From Streptomyces sp. NBC_01231 (lineage in GTDB: Bacteria > Actinomycetota > Actinomycetes > Streptomycetales > Streptomycetaceae): DNA of 64,000 nt. The DNA is taken from assembly GCA_035999765.1 (NCBI GenBank), contig CP108521.1, forward strand, positions 5,766,001-5,830,000, read 5' to 3'. The first letter of the stretch is position 1, and each line of letters starts with the position of its first letter. Position numbers and translations under genes: made by a program. Below are positions 7,699 through 15,576 of this stretch, one piece after another. The notes below the pieces were generated by a model. That model did no database searches and was not told the origin of the DNA. It saw only the letters and a program-made list of their open reading frames with translations.

Positions 7699-8004
7699 TC
7701 ACCAGGACGACTTCCTCACTCCTGGCAGATACCCCGCGTGGGCCTGCCCCCGCAGACTCACCCGGGACAGCCCGAAGGCCCGGAAGTATCCGCGCGGCCG
7801 GCCGTCCACCTGGTCCCGGTTGCGTACCCGCGTGGCGCTGGCGTCCCGGGGCTGACCACGCAACTCCCGCTGCGCGGCGGCACGTTCCGCGTCCGTGGAC
7901 GAGGGCCGCCGGACGATCTCCTTCAGCTCGGCGCGCCGCTCGGCGTACCGGGCGACGATCTCCTGCCGCTTCTCGTTCTTCGCGATCTTGCTCTTCTTGG
8001 CCAT
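7699..8004 (-). CDS. rpsN: 30S ribosomal protein S14, zinc-free paralogue
   Basis: The 101 residues match the long form of uS14, beginning '[21 protein letters not shown]' and ending in the conserved '[24 protein letters not shown]'. The zinc-ribbon cysteines (CxxC) of the short form are absent; it has no cysteine at all. S14 binds 16S rRNA in the small-subunit head. Its start overlaps the stop of rpmB by one base, so the two are co-translated. The pair is transcribed away from the Zur-type box at 8269–8289, as expected for a spare ribosomal protein that replaces the zinc-containing one in zinc starvation. Confidence 0.96.
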   Translation of the reverse strand: MAKKSKIAKNEKRQEIVARYAERRAELKEIVRRPSSTDAERAAAQRELRGQPRDASATRVRNRDQVDGRPRGYFRAFGLSRVSLRGQAHAGYLPGVRKSSW

Positions 8005-8240
8005 CAGACCCGCACCCCCCGCGCCCGGACCCGGGCCACGGCCGCCTCGACGCCGATCGTGTCGACGGTCTTGATGCCCTTGGCGCTCAGTCGCAGCCGT
8101 ACGTACCGGCCCTCGCTGGGCAGCCAGTAGCGCTTGGACTGGATATTCGGGTCGAAGCGGCGCGAGGTGCGCCGGTGGGAGTGCGAGATGCGGTTGCCGA
8201 AGCCGGGCTGGGCGCCGGTCAGCATGCAGTGGGCGGACAC
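8004..8240 (-). CDS. rpmB: 50S ribosomal protein L28, zinc-free paralogue
   Basis: This is bL28, 78 residues, with '[29 protein letters not shown]' near the N-terminus and '[17 protein letters not shown]' later. The CxxC pairs of zinc-binding L28 are missing; only one cysteine (Cys5) remains. I place the start at the GTG at 8240, with GAGGTG about ten bases upstream; a longer frame exists but would run into the Zur-type box. It is the first gene of an rpmB–rpsN unit and its stop overlaps the rpsN start by one base. Confidence 0.95.
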   Translation of the reverse strand: MSAHCMLTGAQPGFGNRISHSHRRTSRRFDPNIQSKRYWLPSEGRYVRLRLSAKGIKTVDTIGVEAAVARVRARGVRV

Positions 8241-8268
8241 GGGTGACGCACCTCTCTCGAAGCAGATA

Positions 8269-8289
8269 TGTAAATGGAATTCATTTTCA
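8269..8289. promoter_or_regulatory. Zur-type operator between divergent ribosomal genes
   Basis: TGTAAATG and CATTTTCA form an 8-5-8 inverted repeat with one mismatch, close to the Zur consensus of Streptomyces (TGaaaatg...cattttCA). It is the only A/T-rich island in this part of the window. It lies 13 bases before rpmG and 28 bases before rpmB, so one repressor dimer could close both directions when zinc is plentiful. Confidence 0.8.
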
Positions 8290-8302
8290 GTAAGGTAGCA
8301 GC

Positions 8303-8467
8303 ATGGCACGCAACGAACTCCGCCCGGTCATCAAGCTCCGGTCCACCGCCGGCACCGGCTTCACCTATGTGACCCGCAAGAACCGCCGCAGCGACCCGGA
8401 CCGAATGACGCTGCGCAAGTACGACCCGGTCGCCCGCCGGCACGTCGACTTCCGAGAGGAGCGCTGA
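8303..8467 (+). CDS. rpmG: 50S ribosomal protein L33, zinc-free paralogue
   Basis: The 54-residue product begins '[20 protein letters not shown]', then '[20 protein letters not shown]', which is bL33 of the large subunit. The four zinc-binding cysteines of the C+ form are absent. TAAGG lies seven bases before the ATG. It is the first gene of the plus-strand unit rpmG–rpmE–cobW–rpsR and lies directly next to the Zur-type box, so it should be made under zinc limitation. Confidence 0.95.
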   Translation: MARNELRPVIKLRSTAGTGFTYVTRKNRRSDPDRMTLRKYDPVARRHVDFREER

Positions 8468-8476
8468 ACACCCGCC

Positions 8477-8731
8477 ATGCGCAAGGGAATCCACCCCGAC
8501 TACGGTCCCGTCGTCTTCCGCGACCGCGCCGCGAACCACGCCTTCCTGACCCGCTCCACCCTGTCGGCCACGGCGGGTGGGAAGACGATCGAGTGGGAGG
8601 ACGGCAACACGTACCCCGTCGTCGACGTCGAGACCTCCTCCGTCAGCCATCCCTTCTACACGGGCACCGCCCGTGTCCTGGACACCGCCGGACGCGTGGA
8701 GCGCTTCGAACGCCGGTACGGAAAGGGTTAG
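8477..8731 (+). CDS. rpmE2: 50S ribosomal protein L31 type B (zinc-free)
   Basis: The 84-residue protein is the type B bL31: '[16 protein letters not shown]' at the start and '[27 protein letters not shown]' at the end. It lacks the CxxC motif of type A L31. L31 bridges the two ribosomal subunits at the head. It starts nine bases after rpmG and is followed after four bases by the CobW-like gene, so the four genes form one transcript under the Zur-type box. Exchange of zinc-containing L31 for this form is known to release zinc in Bacillus and Streptomyces. Confidence 0.97.
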   Translation: MRKGIHPDYGPVVFRDRAANHAFLTRSTLSATAGGKTIEWEDGNTYPVVDVETSSVSHPFYTGTARVLDTAGRVERFERRYGKG

Positions 8732-8735
8732 TACG

Positions 8736-9968
8736 GTGCCCGAGCTCTCCGTCGTGATCGTCGGCGGGCTGCACGCCGACGCCCGCAAGGCGGCCGTCGA
8801 GCGGCTGCTCGCCGACGTGCCCGGCAGTGTGGTCCTCCACCACGACCTGGCGACAGCCGCGGCCGGCACGGTGATACGGACGATCCGTGACGCCACCGGT
8901 GTCCTCGCCGCCGGTGAGGCGCCCCTCGTCAACGACTGCGCGTGCTGCGCGCTCCGGGAGGATCTCGTCCCGGAGCTGCGCCGCCTCGCCGAAGCCGGTC
9001 CGACCCGTCTCGCCGTCGTCGAGCTGTGGGACTCGGTCGAGCCCAAGGCCATGGCCGAGGTGGTCACGGCCGGCGGGCTCACCGTCACCGGCGTGATCAC
9101 CGCCGTCGACCCGGCGCTGGTCCTGCCGTACCTCGGCAACGGCGACGACCTGGCCGAACGTGGCCTCGCCGCCGCGGCCACCGACCAGCGCACGGTCGCC
9201 GACACCTTCGCCCGCCAGCTGGAGTACGCCCCCGTCCTGGCCGTCGCCGACTCCCCGGACGCCGACGACGAGGACCGCGAGCTGCTCGCCCAGCTGCACC
9301 CGACCGCCCGCCAGGTCCGCATCGAGGGCGGCCACCCGCGGGGCCTGGCGGGCCCGCAGTCCACCGCTCGGTCCACCGACCAGTCGACAGACCGGTTCAC
9401 CGATTGGTTCACCGACCAGGCCGGCGCGCGGTCCCCGTTGGCGCGGGCCGCATTCGCCGGTTTCGACCTGCAGGCGGCCGACGCCGCCCAGCACCCGGCC
9501 TGCGCCCTGCTCCCCGCCGAGGCCGACGCGCACGGCGTGTCGACCCTCGTCTGGCACCGCCGCCGCCCCTTCCATCCGGAGCGGCTGTACGAGGCACTGG
9601 AGGGCATCACCTGTGCCGCCGCCCGCAGCCGCGGGCGCTTCTGGCTCGCCGACAAGCCGGACACCCTGCTGCACTGGGACGCGGCCGGCGGCGCCCTGTG
9701 CGTGGAGAGCGCCGGTCCCTGGCTCGCCTCCCTCCCCGACGCGGCCTGGGAGATGGTCCCGCCGGTCCGCCGTGCCGCCGCCGCGCTGGACTGGCACCCC
9801 GAGCACGGCGACTGCTGCCAGCACCTCGTCTTCACCTCGCCCGGTCTGGACCGCGACGGACTCGAACGGCTCCTCGAGACCTGCCTGCTGACCGACGCCG
9901 AGTACGCCGGCGGGCGCGACGCCTGGAAGCGGCTGCCGCCCGCCTTCGACACCCTCCTGGAGGTCTGA
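8736..9968 (+). CDS. CobW/COG0523-like protein with a degenerate P-loop
   Basis: The 410-residue protein has the layout of COG0523 metal-chaperone GTPases: an N-terminal G-like domain, the metal-binding motif C68-A-C-C71 in '[12 protein letters not shown]', and a CobW C-terminal domain ('[20 protein letters not shown]', later '[12 protein letters not shown]'). The Walker A site, normally G-F-L-G-A-G-K-T, reads G-L-H-A-D-A-R-K at residues 11–18, so the glycines and the catalytic Lys-Thr are lost. A Thr/Asp-rich insert near residue 205 ([19 protein letters not shown]) is unusual. The GTG at 8736 follows the rpmE2 stop by four bases. Its place in the zinc-starvation unit suggests zinc handling for ribosome repair or zinc transfer, perhaps without GTPase activity. 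Confidence 0.88.
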   Translation: MPELSVVIVGGLHADARKAAVERLLADVPGSVVLHHDLATAAAGTVIRTIRDATGVLAAGEAPLVNDCACCALREDLVPELRRLAEAGPTRLAVVELWDSVEPKAMAEVVTAGGLTVTGVITAVDPALVLPYLGNGDDLAERGLAAAATDQRTVADTFARQLEYAPVLAVADSPDADDEDRELLAQLHPTARQVRIEGGHPRGLAGPQSTARSTDQSTDRFTDWFTDQAGARSPLARAAFAGFDLQAADAAQHPACALLPAEADAHGVSTLVWHRRRPFHPERLYEALEGITCAAARSRGRFWLADKPDTLLHWDAAGGALCVESAGPWLASLPDAAWEMVPPVRRAAAALDWHPEHGDCCQHLVFTSPGLDRDGLERLLETCLLTDAEYAGGRDAWKRLPPAFDTLLEV

Positions 9969-9973
9969 CACCC

Positions 9974-10207
9974 ATGGCCCGCAAGCTCGACCGCAAGCCC
10001 GCCACGTCCCGCCCCAATCCGCTGGACCAGGCCGACGTGACCTACATCGACTACAAGGACACCGATCTGCTGCGGAAGTTCATCTCCGACCGCGGCAAGA
10101 TCCGCAGCCGCCGGGTCACCCGTGTCTCGGCACAGCAGCAGCGGCTGCTGGCCCGTGCGATCAAGAACGCGCGGGAGATGGCGCTGCTGCCGTACTCCAG
10201 CCGCTGA
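9974..10207 (+). CDS. rpsR: 30S ribosomal protein S18, zinc-free paralogue
   Basis: A 77-residue bS18: the core '[29 protein letters not shown]' and '[28 protein letters not shown]' are typical. The N-terminus lacks the cysteines that mark the zinc-associated form. S18 pairs with S6 on the small-subunit platform. It is the last gene of the unit that starts at rpmG and begins five bases after the cobW stop. A hairpin follows at 10217. Confidence 0.96.
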   Translation: MARKLDRKPATSRPNPLDQADVTYIDYKDTDLLRKFISDRGKIRSRRVTRVSAQQQRLLARAIKNAREMALLPYSSR

Positions 10208-10216
10208 CCGGCGTCG

Positions 10217-10245
10217 GGGAGGTGGTCCATTCCGGACCATCTCCC
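10217..10245 (+). terminator. hairpin after rpsR
   Basis: Arms GGGAGGTGGTCC and GGACCATCTCCC pair over 12 bp with one G·U, loop ATTCC. It begins ten bases after the rpsR stop and ends the zinc-starvation unit. Confidence 0.75.
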
Positions 10246-10383
10246 GGCCGGTGGAACACGAACGCCCCGCCGCGCGTCTCTTCCTAGGAGCGGGACTCTT
10301 CCCGGGGCAGGGCCCAGGCGCACGTGGTGTCGGCGAAACGGGCCGGCGACACGACTGCCGAAGCTGTAACCACGGGACCACCC

Positions 10384-10425
10384 CGCGTGCACGTGCATCT
10401 GCAAGTGCATCTGTTCATGCGTCTG
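10384..10425. promoter_or_regulatory. 12-bp-spaced TGCATCTG array upstream of the DUF397 gene
   Basis: TGCATCTG occurs at 10394 and 10406 and TGCGTCTG at 10418, each 12 bp apart. The first copy is part of the 20-mer CGCGTGCACGTGCATCTGCA (10384–10403), which is repeated in inverted orientation at 11462–11481, upstream of the ATPase gene. The array lies about 90–120 bases before the DUF397 start. A site for the nearby XRE regulator is the simplest reading. Confidence 0.7.
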
Positions 10426-10507
10426 CACATGAACAGGGCTATGATCCGGGTCAATCGACCACTGCATCCATGGCCTCACCAGCCAGTGCACCACCGGGGA
10501 GCGACCT

Positions 10508-10783
10508 GTGGACCACGACGTGTACGACGTTGCCGACGCGTCCGGCGTGTCCGGCGCGTACAACGGTATGGCCGCCGCCCATCTGAGGGTGGCCTGGCAG
10601 AAGAGTCGGCACAGCAACTCGCAGGGTTCCTGCGTGGAGTTCGCCCGCCTGCCCGGCGGGGACGTGGCCGTCCGCAACTCGCGTTTTCCCGACGGCCCGG
10701 CGCTGGTCTACACCCGTGCCGAGATCGAGGCGATGCTGCTGGGCATCAAGGACGGTGAGTTCGACCACCTGATAGCGGGCTGA
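10508..10783 (+). CDS. DUF397 domain-containing protein
   Basis: The 91-residue protein has the DUF397 core from residue 28: 'VAWQKSRHSNSQGSCVEFARLPGGDVAVRNSRFPDGPAL', with the usual single Cys and the 'V-R-(D/N)-S' turn, followed by a helix. These small soluble proteins are found in Streptomyces almost always next to a WhiJ/BldB-type XRE regulator and act as its partner or target, possibly in control of development; the mechanism is not known. Here the XRE gene lies 0.9 kb downstream, with an anti-sigma-type ATPase between them. The GTG at 10508 fits the family's usual N-terminus. Confidence 0.9.
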   Translation: MDHDVYDVADASGVSGAYNGMAAAHLRVAWQKSRHSNSQGSCVEFARLPGGDVAVRNSRFPDGPALVYTRAEIEAMLLGIKDGEFDHLIAG

Positions 10784-10875
10784 TCCCCGCCCCGCGCGGA
10801 GGCGACTGAGGGCGAGCGGTGTCTGACGGACCGTAACGCGCGTAGAACTCGCACGTCAGGATGTGCCGCCAGGCT

Positions 10876-11376
10876 TTATTCGGTGGTGGGCAGCCGGAAC
10901 AGGGCCCACACGACCTTGCCGCCCAGCGTGCTCGCGAGCGGGTGCCAGCCCCAGCTGTCGCTGAAGGAGTCGACGAGGAACAGGCCGCGGCCGGACTCGG
11001 CCGAGAAGTCGTCGTCGGAGTCGCGCGCGACCGGGCTCTCGTGGCTGGGATCACGCACCGCGCACACCAACCGCTCGGTCCAGAGCATCAGATGCAGCCG
11101 CACGGGCGGACACTGTTCGGACGTGCGCGGGACGTTGGCCGGCAACGCGTGCCGCAGGGCGTTGGTGACAAGCTCGGAGACCACCAGGCATACGTCGTCG
11201 AAGCGCTCGTCCAGGTCCCACTGGTCCAGTGTTCCGCGGGTGAACCGCCGCGCCTCGCGCACCGCTTCGTAGCGGGCGGGCAGGGCGCAGGAGGCGGCGT
11301 CGGACACTGCCGCGGGATCCAGCGGCGGAAGGCCCTGCCGTAACGGCTTGAGCATGGTCGATCCATTCGTTCCCAT
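10876..11376 (-). CDS. ATP-binding protein of the anti-sigma/SpoIIAB (HATPase_c) type
   Basis: The 166-residue protein has the RsbW/SpoIIAB-like GHKL fold: an N-box 'FDDVCLVVSELVTNALRHA', a G1-like segment with 'VAVRDPSHESP', and G2 'ESGRGLFLVDSFSDSWGW' near residue 125. Streptomyces has dozens of these kinases, many of them partners of XRE/DUF397 modules rather than of a sigma factor. The start at 11376 has GGGAG nine bases upstream; the frame stays open further up without family similarity. Its promoter region carries, inverted, the same 20-mer as the DUF397 promoter. It faces the DUF397 gene and is divergent from the XRE gene. Confidence 0.88.
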   Translation of the reverse strand: MGTNGSTMLKPLRQGLPPLDPAAVSDAASCALPARYEAVREARRFTRGTLDQWDLDERFDDVCLVVSELVTNALRHALPANVPRTSEQCPPVRLHLMLWTERLVCAVRDPSHESPVARDSDDDFSAESGRGLFLVDSFSDSWGWHPLASTLGGKVVWALFRLPTTE

Positions 11377-11685
11377 GCGAGGCACTCCCGGGAATTCGCG
11401 GTCGTTGCGATGCAGCGGTGGCGCGAGACCATGGTTTCGGATGCGCGGTGCAGATGCAAGGTGCAGATGCACGTGCACGCGACCGAATTGGGCTCTCCTG
11501 TACCGCTTGTTGGCCATTTTTTCCGCCATCTTCTCCGTATCTCCCGTCCGTTCTCTGCCCAGAACCTGTCCGACGTCCATGCGGAAACTTCGGGTTCTTT
11601 CCTTCTCTGTAATCGGACGAGTACTGCTCGGAGTGTTTTAGTGGCAGACTTCGGAACCTGAAGACGGTTGGGGAGGCTGGCGAAC
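11377..11685. other. divergent promoter region between ATPase and XRE genes
   Basis: No gene is visible. The half near the ATPase gene carries the TGCAGATGCA copies at 11449 and 11462. The half near the XRE gene is less G+C-rich and pyrimidine-rich (11517–11640) and should contain its promoter. The XRE ribosome binding site GGGAGG is at 11671. Confidence 0.5.
11449..11481. promoter_or_regulatory. inverted copy of the 20-mer upstream of the ATPase gene
   Basis: TGCAGATGCA occurs at 11449–11458 and 11462–11471; the second continues as TGCAGATGCACGTGCACGCG (11462–11481), the exact reverse complement of 10384–10403. It lies 73–105 bases before the ATPase start and in the same relation to that gene as the first copy has to the DUF397 gene. 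Confidence 0.75.
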
Positions 11686-12546
11686 GTGAGCGCGGGAGAG
11701 CCCGGATCGGTGGTGCGGCGGATGCTGCTCGGCTCGCAACTCAGGCGGCTGCGTGAGGCACGCGGGATCACGCGCGAGGCGGCGGGATATTCCATCCGCG
11801 CCTCCGAGTCGAAGATCAGCCGGATGGAACTGGGCCGGGTGAGCTTCAAGACACGGGACGTCGAGGACCTCCTGACGCTGTACGGCATCACGGACGAGGC
11901 GGAGCGCGCCTCGCTGCTCTCCCTCGCCAAGGAGGCCAACGTCGCGGGCTGGTGGCACAGTTACTCGGACGTCCTGCCGAGCTGGTTCCCCACCTATGTC
12001 GGCCTGGAGGGCGCGGCGTCCCTGATCCGCGCCTACGAGGTGCAGTTCGTGCACGGCCTGGTGCAGACCGAGGCGTACGCCCGCGCGGTCGTGCGGCGCG
12101 GGATGAAGGGCGCGAGCAGGGAGGACGTCGAACGGCGCGTGGCGCTGCGTCTTGAGCGGCAGAAGTACCTCCTGGAGGACGGCGCCCCCGAGTTCCACGT
12201 CGTTCTCGACGAGGCCGCCCTGCGCCGCCCCTACGGCGACCGCGAGGTGATGCGCGGCCAGTTCCAGCATCTGATCGAGATCTCCGAGCGCCCCAACGTG
12301 CGGCTGCAGATAATGCCGTTCGGCTTCGGCGGCCACTCCGGCGAGAGCGGCGCGTTCACCATCCTGTCCTTCCCGGAGTCCGACCTCTCGGACGTGGTCT
12401 ACCTGGAGCAGCTCACCAGCGCGCTGTACCTGGACAAGCACGAGGACGTGGCCCAGTACGAGAAGGCGCTGAAGGAGCTCCAGCAGGACAGTCCCGGGCC
12501 GGACGAGAGCCGGGATCTCCTCCGGGGCCTCCTCCAGCTTTCCTAG
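11686..12546 (+). CDS. XRE-family (WhiJ-like) transcriptional regulator
   Basis: The 286-residue protein has an N-terminal helix-turn-helix (about residues 14–68, 'GSQLRRLREARGITREAAGYSI' then 'SKISRMELGRVSFKTRDVEDLLTLYGI') and the C-terminal DUF5753 domain (from about residue 95) with 'PTYVGLEGAASLIRAYEVQFVHGLVQTEAYARAV' and the late 'FTILSFPESDLSDVVYLEQL'. This is the standard build of WhiJ-like regulators that pair with DUF397 proteins in Streptomyces. The GTG at 11686 has GGGAGG nine bases upstream. The TGCATCTG motifs before the DUF397 and ATPase genes are its likely targets. The ligand of DUF5753 is unknown. Confidence 0.92.
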   Translation: MSAGEPGSVVRRMLLGSQLRRLREARGITREAAGYSIRASESKISRMELGRVSFKTRDVEDLLTLYGITDEAERASLLSLAKEANVAGWWHSYSDVLPSWFPTYVGLEGAASLIRAYEVQFVHGLVQTEAYARAVVRRGMKGASREDVERRVALRLERQKYLLEDGAPEFHVVLDEAALRRPYGDREVMRGQFQHLIEISERPNVRLQIMPFGFGGHSGESGAFTILSFPESDLSDVVYLEQLTSALYLDKHEDVAQYEKALKELQQDSPGPDESRDLLRGLLQLS

Positions 12547-12656
12547 GTTTCGCCGGAAGGTTGCGCTCCGCCCCCAACTCACATGGCACACAAGTACGAT
12601 GACGTGTGATCAGACCGTGGCATTGATCGTGCGTCTGCTAGTGACTTGGGGATCAC

Positions 12657-14117
12657 ATGTCGTCCTACTTCACCGACCTGGCTCAGCAGTACATCGACGG
12701 TGAGTGGCGCCCGGGAACAGGTTCCTGGGACATCATCGACTTCAACCCGTACGACCACGAGAAGCTGGCGTCGATCACCATAGCCACGGTCGACGAGGTC
12801 GACGAGGCGTACCGGGCGGCAGCCCGCGCCCAGAAGGAATGGGCCGCGACCAACCCGTACGCGCGGCGCGGGGTCTTCGAGAAGGCACTGCGGCTGATCG
12901 AGGAGCGCGAGCAGGAGATCAGCGAGGTGATCGTCGCCGAGCTCGGCGGCACCCGGCTGAAAGCCGCCTTCGAACTCCATCTCGCCAAGGAGTTCCTGCG
13001 CGAGTCGATCCACCTCGCGTTGCGTCCCGAGGGCCGGATCCTCTCCTCTCCGGTCGACGGCAAGGAGAACCGCCTCTACCGCGTGCCGGTCGGCGTGGTG
13101 GGCGTGATCAGCCCCTTCAACTTCCCGTTCCTGCTCTCGCTCAAGTCGGTCGCCCCGGCGCTCGCCCTCGGCAACGCGGTCGTCCTCAAGCCGCACCAGA
13201 ACACCCCCATCGTGGGCGGCTCCCTGGTCGCGAAGATCTTCGAGGACGCGGGCCTGCCCGGCGGTCTACTCAACGTCGTCATCACCGACATCGCCGAGAT
13301 CGGTGACGCCTTCATCGAGCACCCGGTACCGAAGGTCATCTCCTTCACCGGCTCCGACAAGGTCGGCCGGCATGTCGCCACCGTCTGCGCCGCGAACTTC
13401 AAGCGCTCGATCCTCGAACTCGGCGGCAACAGCGCGCTGGTGGTCCTCGACGACGCCGACGTCGACTACGCGGTCGACGCCGCGGTCTTCAGCCGGTTCG
13501 TCCACCAGGGGCAGGTCTGCATGGCCGCCAACCGGGTCCTCGTGGACCGTTCGGTCGCGGACGAGTTCACCCAGAAGTTCGTCGCCAAGGTCAGGACCCT
13601 CAAGTCCGGCGACCCGAGCGCCCCCGAGACCGTCATCGGCCCGCTCATCAACTCCTCGCAGGCGGAAGCCGTTTCGGGCGTCGTCGAGCAGGCGATCGCC
13701 GAGGGTGCCACGGCGCTCGTGCACGGCACGAGGACCGACAACCTGGTGGAGCCCTCGGTCCTCACCGATGTCCCCGCCGACTCCGCCCTGCTCCAGCAGG
13801 AGGTCTTCGGCCCGGTCGTCTTCCTCGTCCCCTTCGACGGCGAGGAGGAGGCCGTACGCCTCGTCAACGACACCCCGTACGGCCTGAGCGGCGCCGTCCA
13901 CACCGGTGACATCGAGCGGGGGGTCGCGTTCGCCAAGCAGATCGACACCGGCATGTTCCACGTGAACGACGGCACGGTCCACGACGAGCCCGTCGTCCCC
14001 TTCGGCGGAGAGAAGCACTCCGGCATCGGCCGCCTGAACGGCGAGACGACCGCGGACGCGTTCACCACGCTGAAGTGGATCTCGGTACAGCACGGCCGGA
14101 GCGGGTTCCCCTTCTAG
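12657..14117 (+). CDS. NAD(P)-dependent aldehyde dehydrogenase
   Basis: A complete 486-residue ALDH. It carries the Rossmann-domain asparagine motif 'ISPFNFPFLLSLK', the general-base Glu254 in 'LELGGNSALVVL', the nucleophile Cys288 in 'HQGQVCMAANRV', and 'QEVFGPVVFLVPF'. The sequence is closest in style to benzaldehyde/vanillin-type dehydrogenases, which oxidise aromatic aldehydes to acids, but substrate cannot be fixed from motifs. It stands alone: no transporter or ring-cleavage gene is adjacent. GGGGATC lies just before the ATG. A 12-bp hairpin at 14169 ends the transcript. Confidence 0.93.
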   Translation: MSSYFTDLAQQYIDGEWRPGTGSWDIIDFNPYDHEKLASITIATVDEVDEAYRAAARAQKEWAATNPYARRGVFEKALRLIEEREQEISEVIVAELGGTRLKAAFELHLAKEFLRESIHLALRPEGRILSSPVDGKENRLYRVPVGVVGVISPFNFPFLLSLKSVAPALALGNAVVLKPHQNTPIVGGSLVAKIFEDAGLPGGLLNVVITDIAEIGDAFIEHPVPKVISFTGSDKVGRHVATVCAANFKRSILELGGNSALVVLDDADVDYAVDAAVFSRFVHQGQVCMAANRVLVDRSVADEFTQKFVAKVRTLKSGDPSAPETVIGPLINSSQAEAVSGVVEQAIAEGATALVHGTRTDNLVEPSVLTDVPADSALLQQEVFGPVVFLVPFDGEEEAVRLVNDTPYGLSGAVHTGDIERGVAFAKQIDTGMFHVNDGTVHDEPVVPFGGEKHSGIGRLNGETTADAFTTLKWISVQHGRSGFPF

Positions 14118-14168
14118 TTCTCTCTCTTCTGGATTCTCTCTTCGGCCTGGTTGTTCTTCGGCCGCCCC

Positions 14169-14203
14169 GGGTCCTTGCGGACAGAAGCTGACCGCAAGGA
14201 CCC
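14169..14203 (+). terminator. hairpin after the aldehyde dehydrogenase gene
   Basis: GGGTCCTTGCGG and CCGCAAGGACCC pair perfectly over 12 bp with an 11-base loop, 52 bases after the stop. It ends 63 bases before the next start, so it should isolate the DinB gene. Confidence 0.85.
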
Positions 14204-14266
14204 GTAGCTTCGTCGGTGTCGGGGGAAGCCCCGGCACACCCCGATTCCGACGAAAGGCGGCCGGTC

Positions 14267-14815
14267 ATGGTCACTCACGTGCGACCCGAGGCGCAGGGCG
14301 ACGAGCGCGGGGCGCTGCTCTCCTTCCTGGCGGAGCAGCGCGGCGGCATCCGCCGGGCCCTGCTCGGACTGACGGACGAGCAGGCGGCCTCCCGCCCCAG
14401 CGCCAGCGAGCTGTGCCTCTCCGGTCTGCTCAAGCATGTCGCCGAGGCCGAGCAGAGCTGGGTCGCGCGGGCCAAGGGTGAACCGCCGGCGATCAAGCGG
14501 GACGAGTCGAACTGGCACGAGTGCTTCCAGCTGTCGGGCGACGAGACGGTCGAGTCGCAGCTCGCCTCCTACGAGAAGGTCGCCGCCGAGACGGAGGCGT
14601 TCGTCCGCGGGGTCCCGAGCCTCGACGACACCTTCCCGCTCCCGAACGAACCCTGGTTCCCGCCGGACGAGCGCGTCTCGATGCGCTGGCTGGTCCTGTG
14701 CCTGATCCGCGAGACGGCCCGGCACGCCGGCCACGCTGACATCATCCGTGAGTCCCTGGACGGCGCGACCGCCTTCGAACTGGTGGCGAAGGAGCAGGGC
14801 ACCTCCTGGGGCTGA
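14267..14815 (+). CDS. DinB-family (DUF664) protein
   Basis: The 182-residue protein has the four-helix DinB/YfiT fold. The three histidine positions for a metal are visible: 'SGLLKHVAEAEQSW' near residue 60, and 'LIRETARHAGHADIIRES' near residue 160 with two histidines. Such proteins are putative metal-dependent thiol transferases; several use mycothiol in actinobacteria. The start at 14267 follows GAAAGGCGG; the frame is open 17 codons further but lacks a ribosome binding site. It is followed after 38 bases by padR on the same strand. Confidence 0.88.
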   Translation: MVTHVRPEAQGDERGALLSFLAEQRGGIRRALLGLTDEQAASRPSASELCLSGLLKHVAEAEQSWVARAKGEPPAIKRDESNWHECFQLSGDETVESQLASYEKVAAETEAFVRGVPSLDDTFPLPNEPWFPPDERVSMRWLVLCLIRETARHAGHADIIRESLDGATAFELVAKEQGTSWG

Positions 14816-14853
14816 CCCGTGGTGCTTCGACGCGGCGGCCTAATCTGGACCGC

Positions 14854-15495
14854 ATGTCAGCGATCCGTCTCCTCGTGCTCGGGGCCGTCCGTCAGCACGG
14901 GCGGGCCCACGGCTACCAGGTGCGCAACGACCTGGAGTACTGGGGCGCGCACGAGTGGTCCAACGCCAAGCCCGGCTCGATCTACCACGCCCTGAAACAG
15001 ATGGCGAAGCAAGGGCTGTTGCACGAGCACGAGATCGCGCCGTCCACGGCCGGGGGGCCGCCGCGGACGGAGTACGAGGTCACCGAGGCCGGCACCGAGG
15101 AGTACCTCTCGCTGGTGCGCCAGTACCTCACCGCCTACGACCAGCGGCCGGACGTGCTCACCGCCGCGCTCGGCACCATGGTCGACCTGGGCCGCGAGGA
15201 GGTTCTCGGCCTCCTGGAGGAGCGGGTGCGCAGCATCGAGGCGTGGCGCACGTCGGTCACCGAGTACTACACGCCCGAGGAGGGCCCCGGCCAGCTCGGT
15301 CACATCGGCGAGATCATGAACTTCTGGGTCCACTCGGCCGACACCGGCGCCGAGTGGACCCGGGGCCTCATCGAGCGCATCCGCGGCGGGGCGTACACCT
15401 TCGCGGGGGAGGGCGAGCCGTTCGTCGGCGTATTGGCGGAAGGCGAGGAGAACCCGTTCGCGACGGGGGCGCGGCAGCCGGGAGACGGCTGCTGA
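14854..15495 (+). CDS. PadR-family transcriptional regulator
   Basis: The 213-residue protein has the PadR winged helix at the N-terminus ('RLLVLGAVRQHGRAHGYQVRNDL', then 'KPGSIYHALKQMAKQGLL' and 'GPPRTEYEVTEAGTEEY') and the longer C-terminal Vir-like helical domain (residues 95–180) used for dimerisation. It sits directly before a DrrAB-like ABC exporter, a common arrangement in which PadR represses the exporter until a toxic ligand binds. Two near-identical sites at 15525 and 15577 in front of the exporter are good candidates for its operators. Confidence 0.93.
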   Translation: MSAIRLLVLGAVRQHGRAHGYQVRNDLEYWGAHEWSNAKPGSIYHALKQMAKQGLLHEHEIAPSTAGGPPRTEYEVTEAGTEEYLSLVRQYLTAYDQRPDVLTAALGTMVDLGREEVLGLLEERVRSIEAWRTSVTEYYTPEEGPGQLGHIGEIMNFWVHSADTGAEWTRGLIERIRGGAYTFAGEGEPFVGVLAEGEENPFATGARQPGDGC

Positions 15496-15524
15496 GGCGT
15501 CGGACTTCTCGGGCCCGGAGCTAA

Positions 15525-15537
15525 TCAAGTTTGACTA
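15525..15537. promoter_or_regulatory. candidate PadR operator 1, overlapping the -35 box
   Basis: TCAAGTTTGACTA, part of an imperfect dyad. It covers a -35 hexamer TTGACT (15531–15536); 17 bases downstream is a plausible -10 TAGCCT (15554–15559). The 12-of-13 match to the site at 15577 makes it unlikely to be chance. Confidence 0.6.
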
Positions 15538-15576
15538 ACAGCCTCGCGGGGCATAGCCTCCGTCGGCAGTCAGTAG

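Larger units (their letters stand above)
10208..10507. other. non-coding region before the DUF397 gene
   Basis: Apart from the rpsR terminator and the TGCATCTG array at 10384–10425 I see no gene here. The segment between the array and the GTG at 10508 is where the DUF397 promoter should lie; a possible -10 (TATGAT) is at 10440–10445. Confidence 0.5.

Noticed and set aside
10394..10425. 12-bp spaced TGCATCTG copies as a CRISPR or coding repeat
   Set aside because: Too short and without spacers; the inverted exact copy before another promoter points to a regulatory site.
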